Assembly: GCA_021325215.1 (NCBI GenBank)
Contig: JAJPHO010000189.1
Location: 20,569-84,568 of the forward strand
Direction: 5' to 3'
Length of the DNA: 64,000 bases
Source: Alphaproteobacteria bacterium
GTDB lineage: Bacteria; Pseudomonadota; Alphaproteobacteria; Rhodospirillales; Magnetospirillaceae
The notes under the pieces were generated by a model that had not been told where the DNA came from, made no database searches, and saw nothing but the letters and a program-made list of their open reading frames with translations. The translations under genes were made by a program, and so were the position numbers. Shown in pieces: positions 51,341 to 61,555 of the stretch (positions are counted from its first letter, which is position 1; each line of letters begins with the position of its first letter).

Positions 51341-51615
51341 CTTTGGTAAATACTATGCAACGATACTCTTCGCTTATTGCGATCATCAGGCGACGTATCG
51401 TTTTTCCGCGGAAAATCAGGACGAAAACGGTATCATCCGGCCTCTTCCGCAATAGTAATGCCCTGTATTGCGCAGTGGCGTGAAGACTTAATATTCCCTT
51501 AATTTGAGAAGTTGTGCGGAAAACTATTGATCGCTTGTCAATGGTGCGCACTTCATATATTTTGATCTTCAATAAAAGGGCGGGAGGCCAGTGCAACTAC
51601 TGCGCTGGCGGATCA

Positions 51616-53703
51616 ATGGCATTCGATGAAGCAAAACGGCGCCATCCGGCAGCCGATGACAAGGCGAACAGCGCCGGCTCGGAAAATTCTTCCGAAATGG
51701 CGCAAGTGCAGACGCTTCTCGATTTTCTGCCTCATCCTGTCGGCTATCGCGATCACACGCTGACCCTGCGGGCCGCCAACCGTTCCTTTACCGATCTTCT
51801 GCGCAGCCCGGCGGGCAGCGAATTCGATATTCCCGAAGATTTGCTGCGCCAGGCCTCGATCGAGCCGCGCGCCGAGCCCCAATCGACCGAGGGGCAGGCG
51901 GTGCCGGCCGATTTCGAGCTGCTTGGCCTCGATTACCGCATCGATCATCTGGCCGACCGCCGCGCCGACGGCACGGTGGCGGGTTTCTACACCATCCTGT
52001 CCGACCAGTCGGGCGAGCGCGAGGCTCGTCAGTGGCAGGCACGGCTCGATTCGGTTTCCGAGGCTTGCGGCGATGCCGTGATCGGTCGCTCGCTGGATGG
52101 GCTGATCACCAGCTGGAATCGCGCCGCGGCGCAGATGTTCGGCTATCCGGCGGAAGAGGCGATCGGCCGTCCGATCTCATTGCTGTTTCCCATCGAAAAG
52201 ATGGCCGAACAGCGCTTGCTGCTGATCCAGCTGGCGCGCGGCCAGCGCACGGCTCAGGCGGAAACCGCCATGCGCCGCCGCGACGGCACCCTGTTCGATG
52301 TGGATTTGACCGTTTCGGCGGTGCGGCCGGTGGGCAATCCGCTGTCCTCCTTGACCATGGTGGTCAGCGACCTGACCGAGCGCCGCCGCCTGGCCGCCGA
52401 GGTTCTGTATCGCGCCACCCACGACACGCTGACCGGTCTGGCCAACCGCGCCGATTTCGAGGCCCGCCTCGAGCGCGCCGTCGCTTCGTCGCGCGGCCGT
52501 GACGTCAATCATGCGCTGCTCTATGTCGATCTCGACCAGTTCCAGCTGGTCAACGAAGCCTGCGGCCATACCGCCGGCGACGCGTTCCTGCGTGAAGCCA
52601 GCGAACTGATCCAGTCCTGCATCCGTTCGCGCGACACTCTGGCGCGTCTGGGCGGCGACGAATTCGGCGTGATCCTCGAACATTGCGAGATCGCCGACGC
52701 GTTCGATGTGGCCGAGAAGATCCGCAACAAGATGGACGAAATCCGCTTCTCGTTCGAAGGCCGCAAATTCCGCATCGGCGCCTCGATCGGCCTGGTGCCG
52801 ATCGACGGCAGCTGGGAAGACGCGATCAAGCTTCTCAAGGCCGCCGACACCGCCTGCTATGCCGCCAAGGAAGCGGGCCGCGACCGCGTGGTATCCTATT
52901 TCGACGTCGACGGCTCGGTCGAGACCCGGCGCTCCGAGACCGCCTGGGTCCATCTGCTGGATCAGGCGATGGCCGAGAACCATTTCACCCTGTACGCCCA
53001 GCTGATCGAGCCGCTGCAGGTCGAGAAGAACGGCCTGCGCTGCGAGATCCTGCTGCGCCTCAAGGACCGCGACGGCAATCTGATCAATCCGGGCGAATTC
53101 CTTCCGGCCGCCGAGCGCTTCCGCATCATGCCGCGCGTCGACAAATGGGTGGTCGGCAACGTCATCGACTTCCTGTCGCGCCACCGCGAGCTGGTGACCA
53201 AGGCCGAGATGATCTCGGTCAATCTGTCGGGCAAGTCGATCGGCGACCGCAACTTCCAGAATTTCGTGCGCGAGCGGGTGACCGGTTCGGCGTTCGACCG
53301 CGAGAAGCTGTGCTTCGAGATCACTGAATCCGAATCGATCAACAATATCGACAGCTCGATCGAGTTCATCGAGAAGATGCGCGAAATCGGCATCCGCTTC
53401 TCGCTCGACGATTTCGGCACCGGCGTTTCCTCGTTCAGCTACCTCAAGAAGCTGCCGGTGGACTACATCAAGATCGACGGACAATTCGTTGAAAATATGA
53501 CGAAAGACCCGGTCGACTACGCCACTGTGCGCAGCATCCAGGACGTCGCCAAGCTGCTCGGCAAACAGACCATCGCCGAGTTCGTCCAGGACACCGAAGT
53601 GGAAGACCAGCTGCGCGATCTCGGCGTCGATTTCATGCAGGGCTTCCTGCGCCACCGTCCGATGCCGCTGGAGCATGTGTTCGGCGTGCCGGGGCATTGC
53701 TGA
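51616..53703 (+). CDS. PAS-GGDEF-EAL cyclic-di-GMP signalling protein
   Basis: A 695-residue soluble protein. Two PAS regions (residues about 35-130 and 135-260) precede a GGDEF domain with intact RLGGDEFGVIL. An EAL domain follows, with EILLRL as its EAL motif and intact LDDFGTGVSSFSYLKKLPVD. It may make or break cyclic-di-GMP, and the intact catalytic residues allow either. The start is uncertain: ATG 51616 was used; GTG 51514 in the same frame would add 34 residues. Confidence 0.9.
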   Translation: MAFDEAKRRHPAADDKANSAGSENSSEMAQVQTLLDFLPHPVGYRDHTLTLRAANRSFTDLLRSPAGSEFDIPEDLLRQASIEPRAEPQSTEGQAVPADFELLGLDYRIDHLADRRADGTVAGFYTILSDQSGEREARQWQARLDSVSEACGDAVIGRSLDGLITSWNRAAAQMFGYPAEEAIGRPISLLFPIEKMAEQRLLLIQLARGQRTAQAETAMRRRDGTLFDVDLTVSAVRPVGNPLSSLTMVVSDLTERRRLAAEVLYRATHDTLTGLANRADFEARLERAVASSRGRDVNHALLYVDLDQFQLVNEACGHTAGDAFLREASELIQSCIRSRDTLARLGGDEFGVILEHCEIADAFDVAEKIRNKMDEIRFSFEGRKFRIGASIGLVPIDGSWEDAIKLLKAADTACYAAKEAGRDRVVSYFDVDGSVETRRSETAWVHLLDQAMAENHFTLYAQLIEPLQVEKNGLRCEILLRLKDRDGNLINPGEFLPAAERFRIMPRVDKWVVGNVIDFLSRHRELVTKAEMISVNLSGKSIGDRNFQNFVRERVTGSAFDREKLCFEITESESINNIDSSIEFIEKMREIGIRFSLDDFGTGVSSFSYLKKLPVDYIKIDGQFVENMTKDPVDYATVRSIQDVAKLLGKQTIAEFVQDTEVEDQLRDLGVDFMQGFLRHRPMPLEHVFGVPGHC

Positions 53704-53869
53704 CCCTATTCTCGTAATGGTTGACTAAATTATCGTAACGTGCCATGTAAGGCGCGGGTGAGAGTGCGCCGTAACGCCTGCGTTCCGGCGTCCCCAACTT
53801 TTGTTCCAGTTCAAATAAAAATCGGTGAGCGGTATTGCTCGCGTTCGATCGCGCAGGGGAGGGCCTGCT

Positions 53870-54238
53870 TTGCGATACTGGGAAATATTGTCTTTGATGG
53901 CCGCGCCTTGGCTCGTCTCGTGCACGACGGTCAATATCTACTCCGCCAAGGGCGTCGAGACGCACGAATATTTCGGCTGGACGACGATTTCCGCCAGGCC
54001 TGGCGATAAGCCGGTCTTCGTCCGCACGGAAGGGCTTGGCGTCATCGGCGCCAGCCAGGCCATGTCGGTCGGCTGGCTGCGCGAGGATCTGGCTATTTTC
54101 CCAGACGCCGGAACCTGTGCCGTGATGGTCGTTCCCCGGGATTTCCGCGATTTTCCGCAGTCTTCGGACGTCTTTGCCAGATATCCGAAGCTGTTCGATC
54201 CCTGCACCAAACTCCAGACACAAGATAAAGGGGGCTGA
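53870..54238 (+). CDS. Small lipoprotein
   Basis: A 122-residue protein with TTG start 53870 (AGGGGAGGG upstream) and a lipoprotein signal (WEILSLMAAPWLVSCTTVN; lipobox LVSC). The mature part has no recognised family: YFGWTTISARPGDKPVFVRT and SWLREDLAIFPDAGTCAVMV-like segments with two further cysteines. The next gene, 3 bp downstream, encodes another lipoprotein, and the two form an operon. Confidence 0.68.
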   Translation: MRYWEILSLMAAPWLVSCTTVNIYSAKGVETHEYFGWTTISARPGDKPVFVRTEGLGVIGASQAMSVGWLREDLAIFPDAGTCAVMVVPRDFRDFPQSSDVFARYPKLFDPCTKLQTQDKGG

Positions 54239-54241
54239 ATC

Positions 54242-55303
54242 ATGTATCGCCTTTCTTTTCTAGCCGTTGGCGTGCTGCTGCTATCCTCTTGCGACAACAC
54301 CGGCCAATATCTCGTTTTCGGATCTCAGCACACTTATGGGTTGAAGATTGCCGTCTCAGGCACGGCGAGCACCGATCCGGTGTCCATCAAGCTGGGCGAC
54401 GATCTCAATAATTTCGCCTTCGTTCCGGTGACCACGCCCAATGCCAGCCAGAACGCGCAGCCGATCCGCGGTTGTTTCGTCGGCGGCGGGGCCGAGGGGA
54501 CGGTGGGCGATTGCACCACTGCCGCGCTGCATGGGCAGGGCGTTGCCGGCCAGCCGCCAGAGCAGCATCCCAAGGCGACACCCGCCGTCTATACGCTTGC
54601 CGCCGCGGCTCAGCAGCCGGCGCCAGGAAACCAGACGCCGCCGTCCCAGGGGAACGCGAAGGAGCAGAATTCCGACAGCAAGATTATCGTGGATGGGTTA
54701 TCGGTGTTCGGTTCGTTCAACCAGACGACCGATGTCGGTTCGTCGTCCGGCAGCACTCCATCGGCGATCCCCACTGTCGGGGTCAATATGGGCACGGTGT
54801 TCGCGACCGGCGTCGCCGCCGAGCATGTCGGCTATGGCCAGCAACGGCTGCTGACCGGCAGCCCGCAGGCCTCGGTGCTCACGGCCGTGGTCAATTGCAT
54901 GAAGGAGGCGCATGCCGACGGTGTGCCATCGGCCCAGATCGCCGACCTTTGCAAGGCCGGCGAGACGACACAGCAGGCCGCGAACACGCCATCCGGCGGT
55001 GACGGCGGTCTCAAGCTGTCCTCCAGCGACGGAACCTCGCCGGTCGATGTCTGCGCGGCGCCGGTCACCGTGGTGGCTTCGGGCAGCGACGCGGCGAACG
55101 TCGATTCCCTGACCATCAACTCGGTCAATTCGGGAAAAGCACAGGCGGTGACGGGGCAGAGCGGCGAGGAGAGTTTCCAGTTCGCCTCGGCGCCCTATAG
55201 CGCGTCGGCGGCCTTGCCCAATCCGGTAAAGGTGACGGTCACCAAGAAAGACAACACCACCCAGTCGTCGTCCCTGACCGCGAAGTGCGGCACGACCACC
55301 TGA
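54242..55303 (+). CDS. Putative lipoprotein, Ser/Thr/Ala-rich
   Basis: A 353-residue protein with signal RLSFLAVGVLLLSSCDNTGQ (lipobox LSSC). The mature part is low in charge and rich in Gly, Ser, Thr, Ala and Gln, with a proline-rich section (AAQQPAPGNQTPPSQGNAKE) and a C-terminal beta-rich part. Four or five cysteines are present (RGCFVGG, GDCTTAAL, VNCMKEAH, LCKAGE, DVCAAP). No family recognised. It probably works with the small lipoprotein upstream. Confidence 0.72.
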   Translation: MYRLSFLAVGVLLLSSCDNTGQYLVFGSQHTYGLKIAVSGTASTDPVSIKLGDDLNNFAFVPVTTPNASQNAQPIRGCFVGGGAEGTVGDCTTAALHGQGVAGQPPEQHPKATPAVYTLAAAAQQPAPGNQTPPSQGNAKEQNSDSKIIVDGLSVFGSFNQTTDVGSSSGSTPSAIPTVGVNMGTVFATGVAAEHVGYGQQRLLTGSPQASVLTAVVNCMKEAHADGVPSAQIADLCKAGETTQQAANTPSGGDGGLKLSSSDGTSPVDVCAAPVTVVASGSDAANVDSLTINSVNSGKAQAVTGQSGEESFQFASAPYSASAALPNPVKVTVTKKDNTTQSSSLTAKCGTTT

Positions 55304-55308
55304 GAGAC

Positions 55309-55340
55309 GGGCCCCGCCGAGCCAGAGTGCGGACGGGGCC
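55309..55340. terminator. Convergent terminator candidate
   Basis: GGCCCCG and CGGGGCC pair across a 17-nt region with additional CCG/CGG pairing. It lies between the convergent lipoprotein and glycosyltransferase genes. Confidence 0.45.
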
Positions 55341-55347
55341 TCGCTTC

Positions 55348-56241
55348 TTAATGCTGCAGCTTCTCGGTCACCGTCTTGTAGAGCTTCTTCGCCGACTTAT
55401 AGGCCGCGAACACGGCGCGTTTCGGCGTGCCCACGTCGATCAGCGAACTTTCCAGCTCGGCATAATGGTTGCGGAACACCGCCTTGTGCTCCTGCGCGTC
55501 GCGGCCCTGTGTCGCGAGGACGCTGTAGGTCAGACCGAGATCGTCCTCGGAATCGACCATGCGGTGCGGATAGCGGTCGAGCAGCGGCAGGATGGCGAGG
55601 CTGTAGGCGATCGGGCCGGTGACGCGGAACACGGCGTGCGCGCCCGTGCGGTGGATGCCCGGCACATAGCGGTCGATGTTCGACAGGACATGCTCGATCA
55701 CCGATTTCAGGAAGGGATGGCCGGGCACGGTGGCGATGAACCATTGCTGGAACTCGCCGCGCTTCATGCCGCTCAGTTCGGGATGGATTCCCCAATTATG
55801 GAACGGTGACTCCGGGCCGTTCTTCCAGTGCGACAACAGGTAGGAATCATAGGGGCGCAGCACCTCGTCGAAGGGCAGGGAAGCGCCGCTTTTGACGTCG
55901 AGATAGACGCCGCCCATCAGATAGAGGGCGAGATAGCGGAACAGATCCGCCCGCGCCGCGCCGTAATCCTTGCTGATCCTGAGATAGTAGCCCAGTACCT
56001 CCGGGCCGTAATTCTCGTGAATGAAAGCCGCCCGCTCGCCTTCGTCGTAAAAGCGGTGCGTCCATCCCGGATTGAGGTCGCGGATGTGCGATATGGTGCG
56101 GATGATCGGTCCCGGCAGATCGCGGCGCGAGTGGGTCTGGTGCAAAATCCGCGGAATCCTCTCCCCCATCGGGAATTCGGGGATCAGTCCGGTCAGCGGC
56201 GTATCGTTCAGTTTGAGAAAACCGAAATCCCTCAACGACAT
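55348..56241 (-). CDS. GT32-type glycosyltransferase (DXD sugar-binding family)
   Basis: A 297-residue protein with OCH1/GT32 features: IPRILHQTHSRRDLPG, LNPGWTHRFYDEGERAAF, DYGAARADLFRYLALYLMGG and YLDVKSGASLPFDEV, the site of the DXD motif, here Asp-Val-Lys. It would transfer a hexose to a glycan or lipid in the cytoplasm. The start ATG 56241 was preferred; ATG 56313 in the same frame would add 24 residues. It is divergent from nadA. Confidence 0.85.
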   Translation of the reverse strand: MSLRDFGFLKLNDTPLTGLIPEFPMGERIPRILHQTHSRRDLPGPIIRTISHIRDLNPGWTHRFYDEGERAAFIHENYGPEVLGYYLRISKDYGAARADLFRYLALYLMGGVYLDVKSGASLPFDEVLRPYDSYLLSHWKNGPESPFHNWGIHPELSGMKRGEFQQWFIATVPGHPFLKSVIEHVLSNIDRYVPGIHRTGAHAVFRVTGPIAYSLAILPLLDRYPHRMVDSEDDLGLTYSVLATQGRDAQEHKAVFRNHYAELESSLIDVGTPKRAVFAAYKSAKKLYKTVTEKLQH

Positions 56242-56393
56242 TTTCGTACATCCGACATGCGTGGCGCGCGGGCCTGTGCCGATAAAACCGCTGTTGAAGG
56301 CAAACGATCCCATACCATATCGATTGAAAAGGCGGCGGCTTGCATTGCGCCAGCCTTCCGGGCATTAAAGAGCCCAACATTGGGAGACTTTCC

Positions 56394-57380
56394 TTGACCA
56401 CGGTCCAGGCCAAAATCGATCCTTTTCTTGATCTGACCGCTGAGATTCAGCGTCTCAAGAAAGAACGCAACGCGGTTATTCTCGCGCACTATTATCAGGA
56501 CGGAGAGATCCAGGATCTCGCTGACTTCGTCGGCGATTCGCTGGATCTGTCGCGCAAGGCGGCGGCCACCGATGCCGACGTCATCGTGTTCTGCGGCGTC
56601 CGCTTCATGGGCGAGGTCGCCAAGATCGTCAGCCCGGACAAGACCGTGCTGCTGCCCGACATGACCGCCGGCTGCTCGCTCGAAGACAGCTGCCCGCCCG
56701 AGGAATTCCGCAAGTTCCGCGAGGCGCGCCCGGATCATATCGCCGTCACCTACATCAATTGCTCGGCCGATGTGAAGGCGCAGTCGGACATCATCGTCAC
56801 CTCGTCCAACGCCGAGGCGATCCTGGCCCAGCTGCCGCCCGACCAGAAGATCATCTTCGCCCCCGACCGCCATCTCGGTTCCTATCTGGCCGGCAAGACC
56901 GGCCGCGACATGGCGCTGTGGCAGGGCAGCTGCATCGTCCACGAGCAGTTTTCCGAACGCGAGCTGATCAAGCTGAAGACCCGTCATCCCAACGCTAAGG
57001 TCGCCGCCCATCCGGAATGCCCGGAAGCCATGCTGCGTCACGCCGACCATGTCGGCTCGACCCGCTCGATCCTCGAATATGTGACGGCGGACGAAGGCCA
57101 GGAATTCATCATCGCGACCGAGCCCGGCATCATCCATCAGATGCGCAAGGACGCGCCGCACAAGACCTTCATCGGCGCGCCCGGCGCCGACGGCACGTGC
57201 GATTGCGCCCGCTGCCCGTTCATGGCCAAGAACACCCTGGAGAAGCTGTATCTGTGCCTGCGCGACATGACTCCGGCGGTCGAGATGCCGGAAGAACTGC
57301 GCCAGGCCGCGTTGAAGCCGCTGCAGCGCATGCTCGACATGTCCAAGTCCGTGAATGCGCATTCCCTTGCTGGCGCCTGA
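56394..57380 (+). CDS. nadA: Quinolinate synthase A
   Basis: A 328-residue [4Fe-4S] enzyme that condenses iminoaspartate with dihydroxyacetone phosphate to quinolinate. Cluster cysteines are in [16 protein letters not shown] region and CDCARCPFM. Other landmarks are [50 protein letters not shown] and [11 protein letters not shown]. The TTG start 56394 was chosen because GGGAG lies 6 nt upstream, and a longer frame from 56340 would begin with non-family sequence. It overlaps nadC by 26 bp. Confidence 0.93.
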   Translation: MTTVQAKIDPFLDLTAEIQRLKKERNAVILAHYYQDGEIQDLADFVGDSLDLSRKAAATDADVIVFCGVRFMGEVAKIVSPDKTVLLPDMTAGCSLEDSCPPEEFRKFREARPDHIAVTYINCSADVKAQSDIIVTSSNAEAILAQLPPDQKIIFAPDRHLGSYLAGKTGRDMALWQGSCIVHEQFSERELIKLKTRHPNAKVAAHPECPEAMLRHADHVGSTRSILEYVTADEGQEFIIATEPGIIHQMRKDAPHKTFIGAPGADGTCDCARCPFMAKNTLEKLYLCLRDMTPAVEMPEELRQAALKPLQRMLDMSKSVNAHSLAGA

Positions 57381-58209
57381 ACTCCAGGCGGCCATCGACC
57401 GCATCGTCGATGCGGCGCTGGCTGAGGATATCGGTCCGGGCGACGTCACCAGCACTGCGGTGATTCCGGCCGATCTCCACTTCCACGGGGTCATGGCGGC
57501 GCGCGAGCCGATGGTGGTGGCGGGATTGCCCCTGGTCGCCGAGGTGTTCCGCCGCGTCGTGCCCGAGGCCAAGGTCACCTTCCAGGTGGAAGAGGGCGGC
57601 AAGGTCGAAGCGGGGGCGGTGATCGCGCTGCTCGACGGCCCGGCTGTCGGGCTGCTGACGGCGGAGCGCACCGCGCTGAACCTGCTGCAGCATCTGTCCG
57701 GCATCGCGACGCTGACGCGCCGCTATGCCGACGCCATCGCCGAGAGCAAGGCGATCCTGCTCGACACCCGCAAGACCGTGCCCGGCCTGCGCCAGCTGGC
57801 CAAATACGCGACCAGGCTGGGCGGAGCGCGGAACCACCGCATGGGTCTCTATGACGGCGTTCTGATCAAGGACAACCACATCGCCGTGTGTGGCAGCGTC
57901 AAGGAAGCCGTGCGCCGCGCCAAGGCCGCGACCAGCCTGCCGGTCGAGGTCGAATGCGACCGGCTGGATCAGGTCGCCGACGCGCTGGAGGCCGGGGCCG
58001 ACATCATCCTGCTCGACAATATGACGACCGCGCAGCTGCGCGACTCCGTGGCGCTGATCGCCGGTAAGGCCAAGACCGAAGCCTCGGGCGGCGTCACGCT
58101 GGAGACCATCGCCGGGATCGCAGCGACCGGCGTCGATTATGTCTCGGTCGGACGGCTGACCCAGTCGGCCCCGGCCATCGATATCGGACTGGATTGGGAA
58201 ACCCGATGA
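57355..58209 (+). CDS. nadC: Nicotinate-nucleotide pyrophosphorylase (quinolinate phosphoribosyltransferase)
   Basis: A 284-residue enzyme making nicotinate mononucleotide from quinolinate and PRPP. Visible motifs: [99 protein letters not shown]. It overlaps nadA and nadB, so the three genes form a tightly coupled operon. Confidence 0.95.
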   Translation: MRIPLLAPELQAAIDRIVDAALAEDIGPGDVTSTAVIPADLHFHGVMAAREPMVVAGLPLVAEVFRRVVPEAKVTFQVEEGGKVEAGAVIALLDGPAVGLLTAERTALNLLQHLSGIATLTRRYADAIAESKAILLDTRKTVPGLRQLAKYATRLGGARNHRMGLYDGVLIKDNHIAVCGSVKEAVRRAKAATSLPVEVECDRLDQVADALEAGADIILLDNMTTAQLRDSVALIAGKAKTEASGGVTLETIAGIAATGVDYVSVGRLTQSAPAIDIGLDWETR

Positions 58210-59825
58210 ACGAAATGCCGGTCCATGACGTGCTGGTGATCGGCAGCGGCGCGGCGGGATTGACCGTCGCCCTGCAGCTGGCGCCGAAGGCCAGCGTCGC
58301 TTTGCTGTCGAAGGGCAATCTCACCGATTCCAGCACGCTGTACGCGCAGGGCGGCATCGCCGCGGTGCTCGACGCCACCGACAGCCTGGAAAGCCATGTC
58401 GCCGACACGCTGGTGGCCGGCGCCGATCTGTGCGATCCCGGCGTGGTGCGCTTCGTGGTGGAGAACGCCAAGGACGCCATTTCCCGCCTGGTCGGCTATG
58501 GCGTGCCCTTCACCAAGGACGATGCGTCGCCCGACGAATATCACCTGACGCGCGAGGGCGGGCACAGCCACCGCCGCATCATCCATGCCGCCGACGCGAC
58601 CGGACGGGCGGTCGAGACCACGCTGGAGGAACAGGCCCGCAACACCGGGAACATCCAGGTGTTCGAGCATTTCCTGGTGGTCGATCTGGTGCGCGAAAAG
58701 GCGGCGGATGGAAGCCTGGGCCGCGCCATCGGCGCCTATGCGCTCGACCGCCGCACCGGCCACATCAGCCTGTTCCGCGCCAAGGCCGTGGTGATCGCCA
58801 GCGGCGGGGCGGGGCGCGTCTATCTCTATTCGACCAATCCGGATGGCTGCACCGGGGATGGCATCGCCATGGCGTGGCGTGCCGGCTGCCGTGTCGCCAA
58901 CATGGAATTCATGCAGTTCCATCCGACCTGCCTCTATCACCCGGACGCCAAGAACTTCCTGATCTCCGAGGCGGTGCGCGGCGAGGGCGGGCGTCTGCTG
59001 CTGCCGAATGGCGAGCGCTTCATGCCGCGCTTCGACGAGCGGGGCGAGCTGGCGCCGCGCGACATCGTGGCCCGCGCTATCGACCACGAGATGAAGCGCC
59101 TCGGCATCGATTGCGTCTATCTCGATATCAGCCACCAGCCGGCGGCTTTCATCGAGGAACATTTCCCCACCATCTTCTCGACCTGCCTGAAGTTCGGCAT
59201 TGACATGCGCAAACAGCCGATCCCGGTGGTGCCGGCGACGCACTATACCTGCGGCGGCGTGATGACCGATCGTTCGGGGCGCACCGACGTGCCCGGCCTT
59301 TATGCGGTGGGCGAGGTGGCCTTCACCGGTCTGCACGGCGCCAACCGCATGGCCAGCAATTCGCTGCTGGAATGCCTGGTTTACGGCGCGGCCGCGGCCG
59401 ACGACATTCTCGGGCGCCTGTCCGACTTGCCGGAGCCGCCCGCGGCGCCGGCCTGGGACGAAACCCTGGTCGCCAATTCCGACGAGGAAGTGGTGGTGTC
59501 GCACAATTGGGACGAGCTGCGCCGCTTCATGTGGGATTATGTCGGCATCGTCCGCACCACCAAACGGCTGGAGCGCGCACAGCACCGCATCGAGATGCTG
59601 CTGTCCGAGATCGACGAATATTACGGCAGCTTCCGCGTTACCGGCGATCTGCTGGAACTGCGCAACCTGGCCATGGTGGCCAAGCTGATCATCCGCTCGG
59701 CTTTGTCGCGCAAGGAAAGCCGCGGGCTGCATTACAGCCTCGACTTCCCCTATGCCGATCCGATCGGATTGCCGCAGAACACCGTGCTGGTGCCCAAGCG
59801 CTACCGGCCGCTGACGCCGGTATAA
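58206..59825 (+). CDS. nadB: L-aspartate oxidase
   Basis: A 539-residue flavoenzyme that oxidises aspartate to iminoaspartate, the first step of NAD synthesis. The FAD motif is [15 protein letters not shown]. Others: [65 protein letters not shown] and [20 protein letters not shown] 58206 overlaps the nadC stop (ATGA). The 3' end overlaps the diguanylate cyclase gene by 25 bp. Gene order A-C-B is that of many alphaproteobacteria. Confidence 0.95.
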   Translation: MNEMPVHDVLVIGSGAAGLTVALQLAPKASVALLSKGNLTDSSTLYAQGGIAAVLDATDSLESHVADTLVAGADLCDPGVVRFVVENAKDAISRLVGYGVPFTKDDASPDEYHLTREGGHSHRRIIHAADATGRAVETTLEEQARNTGNIQVFEHFLVVDLVREKAADGSLGRAIGAYALDRRTGHISLFRAKAVVIASGGAGRVYLYSTNPDGCTGDGIAMAWRAGCRVANMEFMQFHPTCLYHPDAKNFLISEAVRGEGGRLLLPNGERFMPRFDERGELAPRDIVARAIDHEMKRLGIDCVYLDISHQPAAFIEEHFPTIFSTCLKFGIDMRKQPIPVVPATHYTCGGVMTDRSGRTDVPGLYAVGEVAFTGLHGANRMASNSLLECLVYGAAAADDILGRLSDLPEPPAAPAWDETLVANSDEEVVVSHNWDELRRFMWDYVGIVRTTKRLERAQHRIEMLLSEIDEYYGSFRVTGDLLELRNLAMVAKLIIRSALSRKESRGLHYSLDFPYADPIGLPQNTVLVPKRYRPLTPV

Positions 59826-60733
59826 GCCGGCATCACGGGGGAGTCGCCGCACAGGCAAAGGCGGTTGCGCCCTTCGCTCTTGGCGCGGTAGAGGGCGAGA
59901 TCGGCCTGTTTCAGCATCTCGCCCACCGTCGCATTGCCGTCGCTGCCGCCGACGCCGATGCTGACCGTCAGCGTCAGCAGGCCGCCGGTCGCCTGGATCG
60001 GCGTCGCGGCGATCGCGGCGCGCAGTCTTTCTCCCAAATTGGCGGCGTCGGCGATGCCGGTCTCGGGCAGCATCACCACGAATTCCTCGCCGCCCATCCG
60101 CGCGGCCAGATCGGCCTCCCGCGCCATATAGCGCAGGATATTGGCGATCTCGACGATGACCCGGTCGCCCACGTCGTGGCCGTAGCGGTCATTGATCGAT
60201 TTGAAATGGTCGATGTCGAGCATCAGTACCGACAGCGGGTGGTGATAGCGCTGGGTGCGCTCGAACTCGGTCTCGGCCTGGATCAGGAAATGGCTGCGGT
60301 TGAACAGGCCGGTCATGCCGTCGACCGCGGCCTTGCGGCTCAGATAGGCGCTGTGCTCCTCGGCGCTGCGGCGCTCGCCGATCGCCTCGGGCAGCCAGCG
60401 CAACAGCAGGATCGACAGCACCAGCAATCCGGAAATGACGTTCAGGACCTTGGGCATGATCAGCAGCAGAGGCTCGCCCAGCACGCCGGCCAGATCGGGG
60501 CCGAACAGTCCGTAGCGGCTGTCGAAATAGAGGCCGAAATAGACGTTCTCGACGACATTGCGCGTCGTATCGATCGCCACCACGCCGAGCAGCAGCCGGG
60601 TCGTGCCGAAGATGCGGGGATTGGCGGCATAGAACCACAGGACCGTGCCGAGCACGGACAGCCAGATGGCGACTATGATCCAATAAATCAGAGCAGCTGC
60701 AATTGCCATCACTCCCACCACTAATGAGAGCAA
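59801..60733 (-). CDS. Membrane-bound diguanylate cyclase (GGDEF)
   Basis: A 310-residue protein with two to three membrane segments (residues about 5-35, 40-60, 93-113) and a GGDEF domain: [40 protein letters not shown] and [14 protein letters not shown]. The active-site GGEEF is intact, so it should synthesise cyclic-di-GMP. No second sensor domain. It converges with nadB. Confidence 0.9.
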   Translation of the reverse strand: MLSLVVGVMAIAAALIYWIIVAIWLSVLGTVLWFYAANPRIFGTTRLLLGVVAIDTTRNVVENVYFGLYFDSRYGLFGPDLAGVLGEPLLLIMPKVLNVISGLLVLSILLLRWLPEAIGERRSAEEHSAYLSRKAAVDGMTGLFNRSHFLIQAETEFERTQRYHHPLSVLMLDIDHFKSINDRYGHDVGDRVIVEIANILRYMAREADLAARMGGEEFVVMLPETGIADAANLGERLRAAIAATPIQATGGLLTLTVSIGVGGSDGNATVGEMLKQADLALYRAKSEGRNRLCLCGDSPVMPAYTGVSGR

Positions 60734-60788
60734 TACAGGGTAAGTACAGCTTACAATTTTATTTGGATTGTATCAATCAATGAAGTAA

Positions 60789-60821
60789 ACCCCGCCCGCC
60801 ACAGTGTGTTACGGACGGGGT
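60789..60821 (-). terminator. Terminator candidate after ridA
   Basis: ACCCCGCCCG and CGGACGGGGT form a stem (one mismatch) about 8 bp after the ridA stop on the minus strand, with moderate T content downstream. Confidence 0.5.
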
Positions 60822-60828
60822 AATACGA

Positions 60829-61290
60829 TCAGTCGGCCAGTTCGACCACGGCGTCGACCTCGACGGCAACGCCCAGCGGCAGCGAGGGAACGCCGACCGC
60901 GGCGCGGGCATGGCGGCCGGCATCGCCGAACACTTCGACGAACAGGTCCGAGGCGCCGTTGACCACCTTGGGCTGGTCGGTGAAATCGGCGGACGAATTG
61001 ACGAAGCCGCCCAGGCGGACGATGCGGGCCACCTTTTCGAGGCCGCCGGCGGCCTTGATCTGGGCGATGATGTTGATGCCGCACTGGCGGGCGGCCTTGT
61101 AGCCGTCCTCGACCGAGACGTTTTCGCCCAGGCGGCCCTTATGGATCAGCTGGCCGTTCTCGAAAGGCAGCTGGCCCGAGATGAACAGCAGGTTGCCGCT
61201 TTTGACGAACGGCACGTAATTGGCAGCCGGCGCCGCGGCGTTCGGCAGGGTGATGTTCAGGTCGGACAGCTTTTGCGCGATGGTGGTCAT
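60829..61290 (-). CDS. RidA/YjgF-family protein
   Basis: A 153-residue protein of the RidA superfamily: NYVPFVKSGNLLFISGQLPF, QCGINIIAQIKAAGGLEKVA, LGGFVNSSADFTDQPKVVNG and GRHARAAVGVPSLPLGVAVE. The Arg in GRHARAAVGV matches the substrate-binding Arg of enamine/imine deaminases. It is larger than RidA itself (about 128) and of the group that hydrolyses reactive imines. Its location beside the nad operon, which makes iminoaspartate, is suggestive. Confidence 0.9.
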   Translation of the reverse strand: MTTIAQKLSDLNITLPNAAAPAANYVPFVKSGNLLFISGQLPFENGQLIHKGRLGENVSVEDGYKAARQCGINIIAQIKAAGGLEKVARIVRLGGFVNSSADFTDQPKVVNGASDLFVEVFGDAGRHARAAVGVPSLPLGVAVEVDAVVELAD

Positions 61291-61555
61291 GAGTTCAAGT
61301 TCCTCGTTCTTGGTCGGGCGACTTTAGAAATTTGAGGCGCTTAACGCCATACCAGATTGATGAAAGCTGTAGGTCAGAGGGGTGACGGCGTAGGTCGCCC
61401 GACACCCGATCGGACCGCTCGTCAAAGCGTCTATATCCACTCAAAGCGAGTGTGTCCTTGAGCTTGCACAACTGATAGTTCAAACTCGCAATCCGAAGGG
61501 GGGCACGCTGAGGACTGACATCCTCTGAACAGGTGAGAGACAAGGCTCGGATGCG

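Noticed and set aside
51334..51348. TTTACCTTTGGTAAA as an operator
   Set aside because: A perfect but isolated short palindrome next to a terminator; no second copy near related genes was found.
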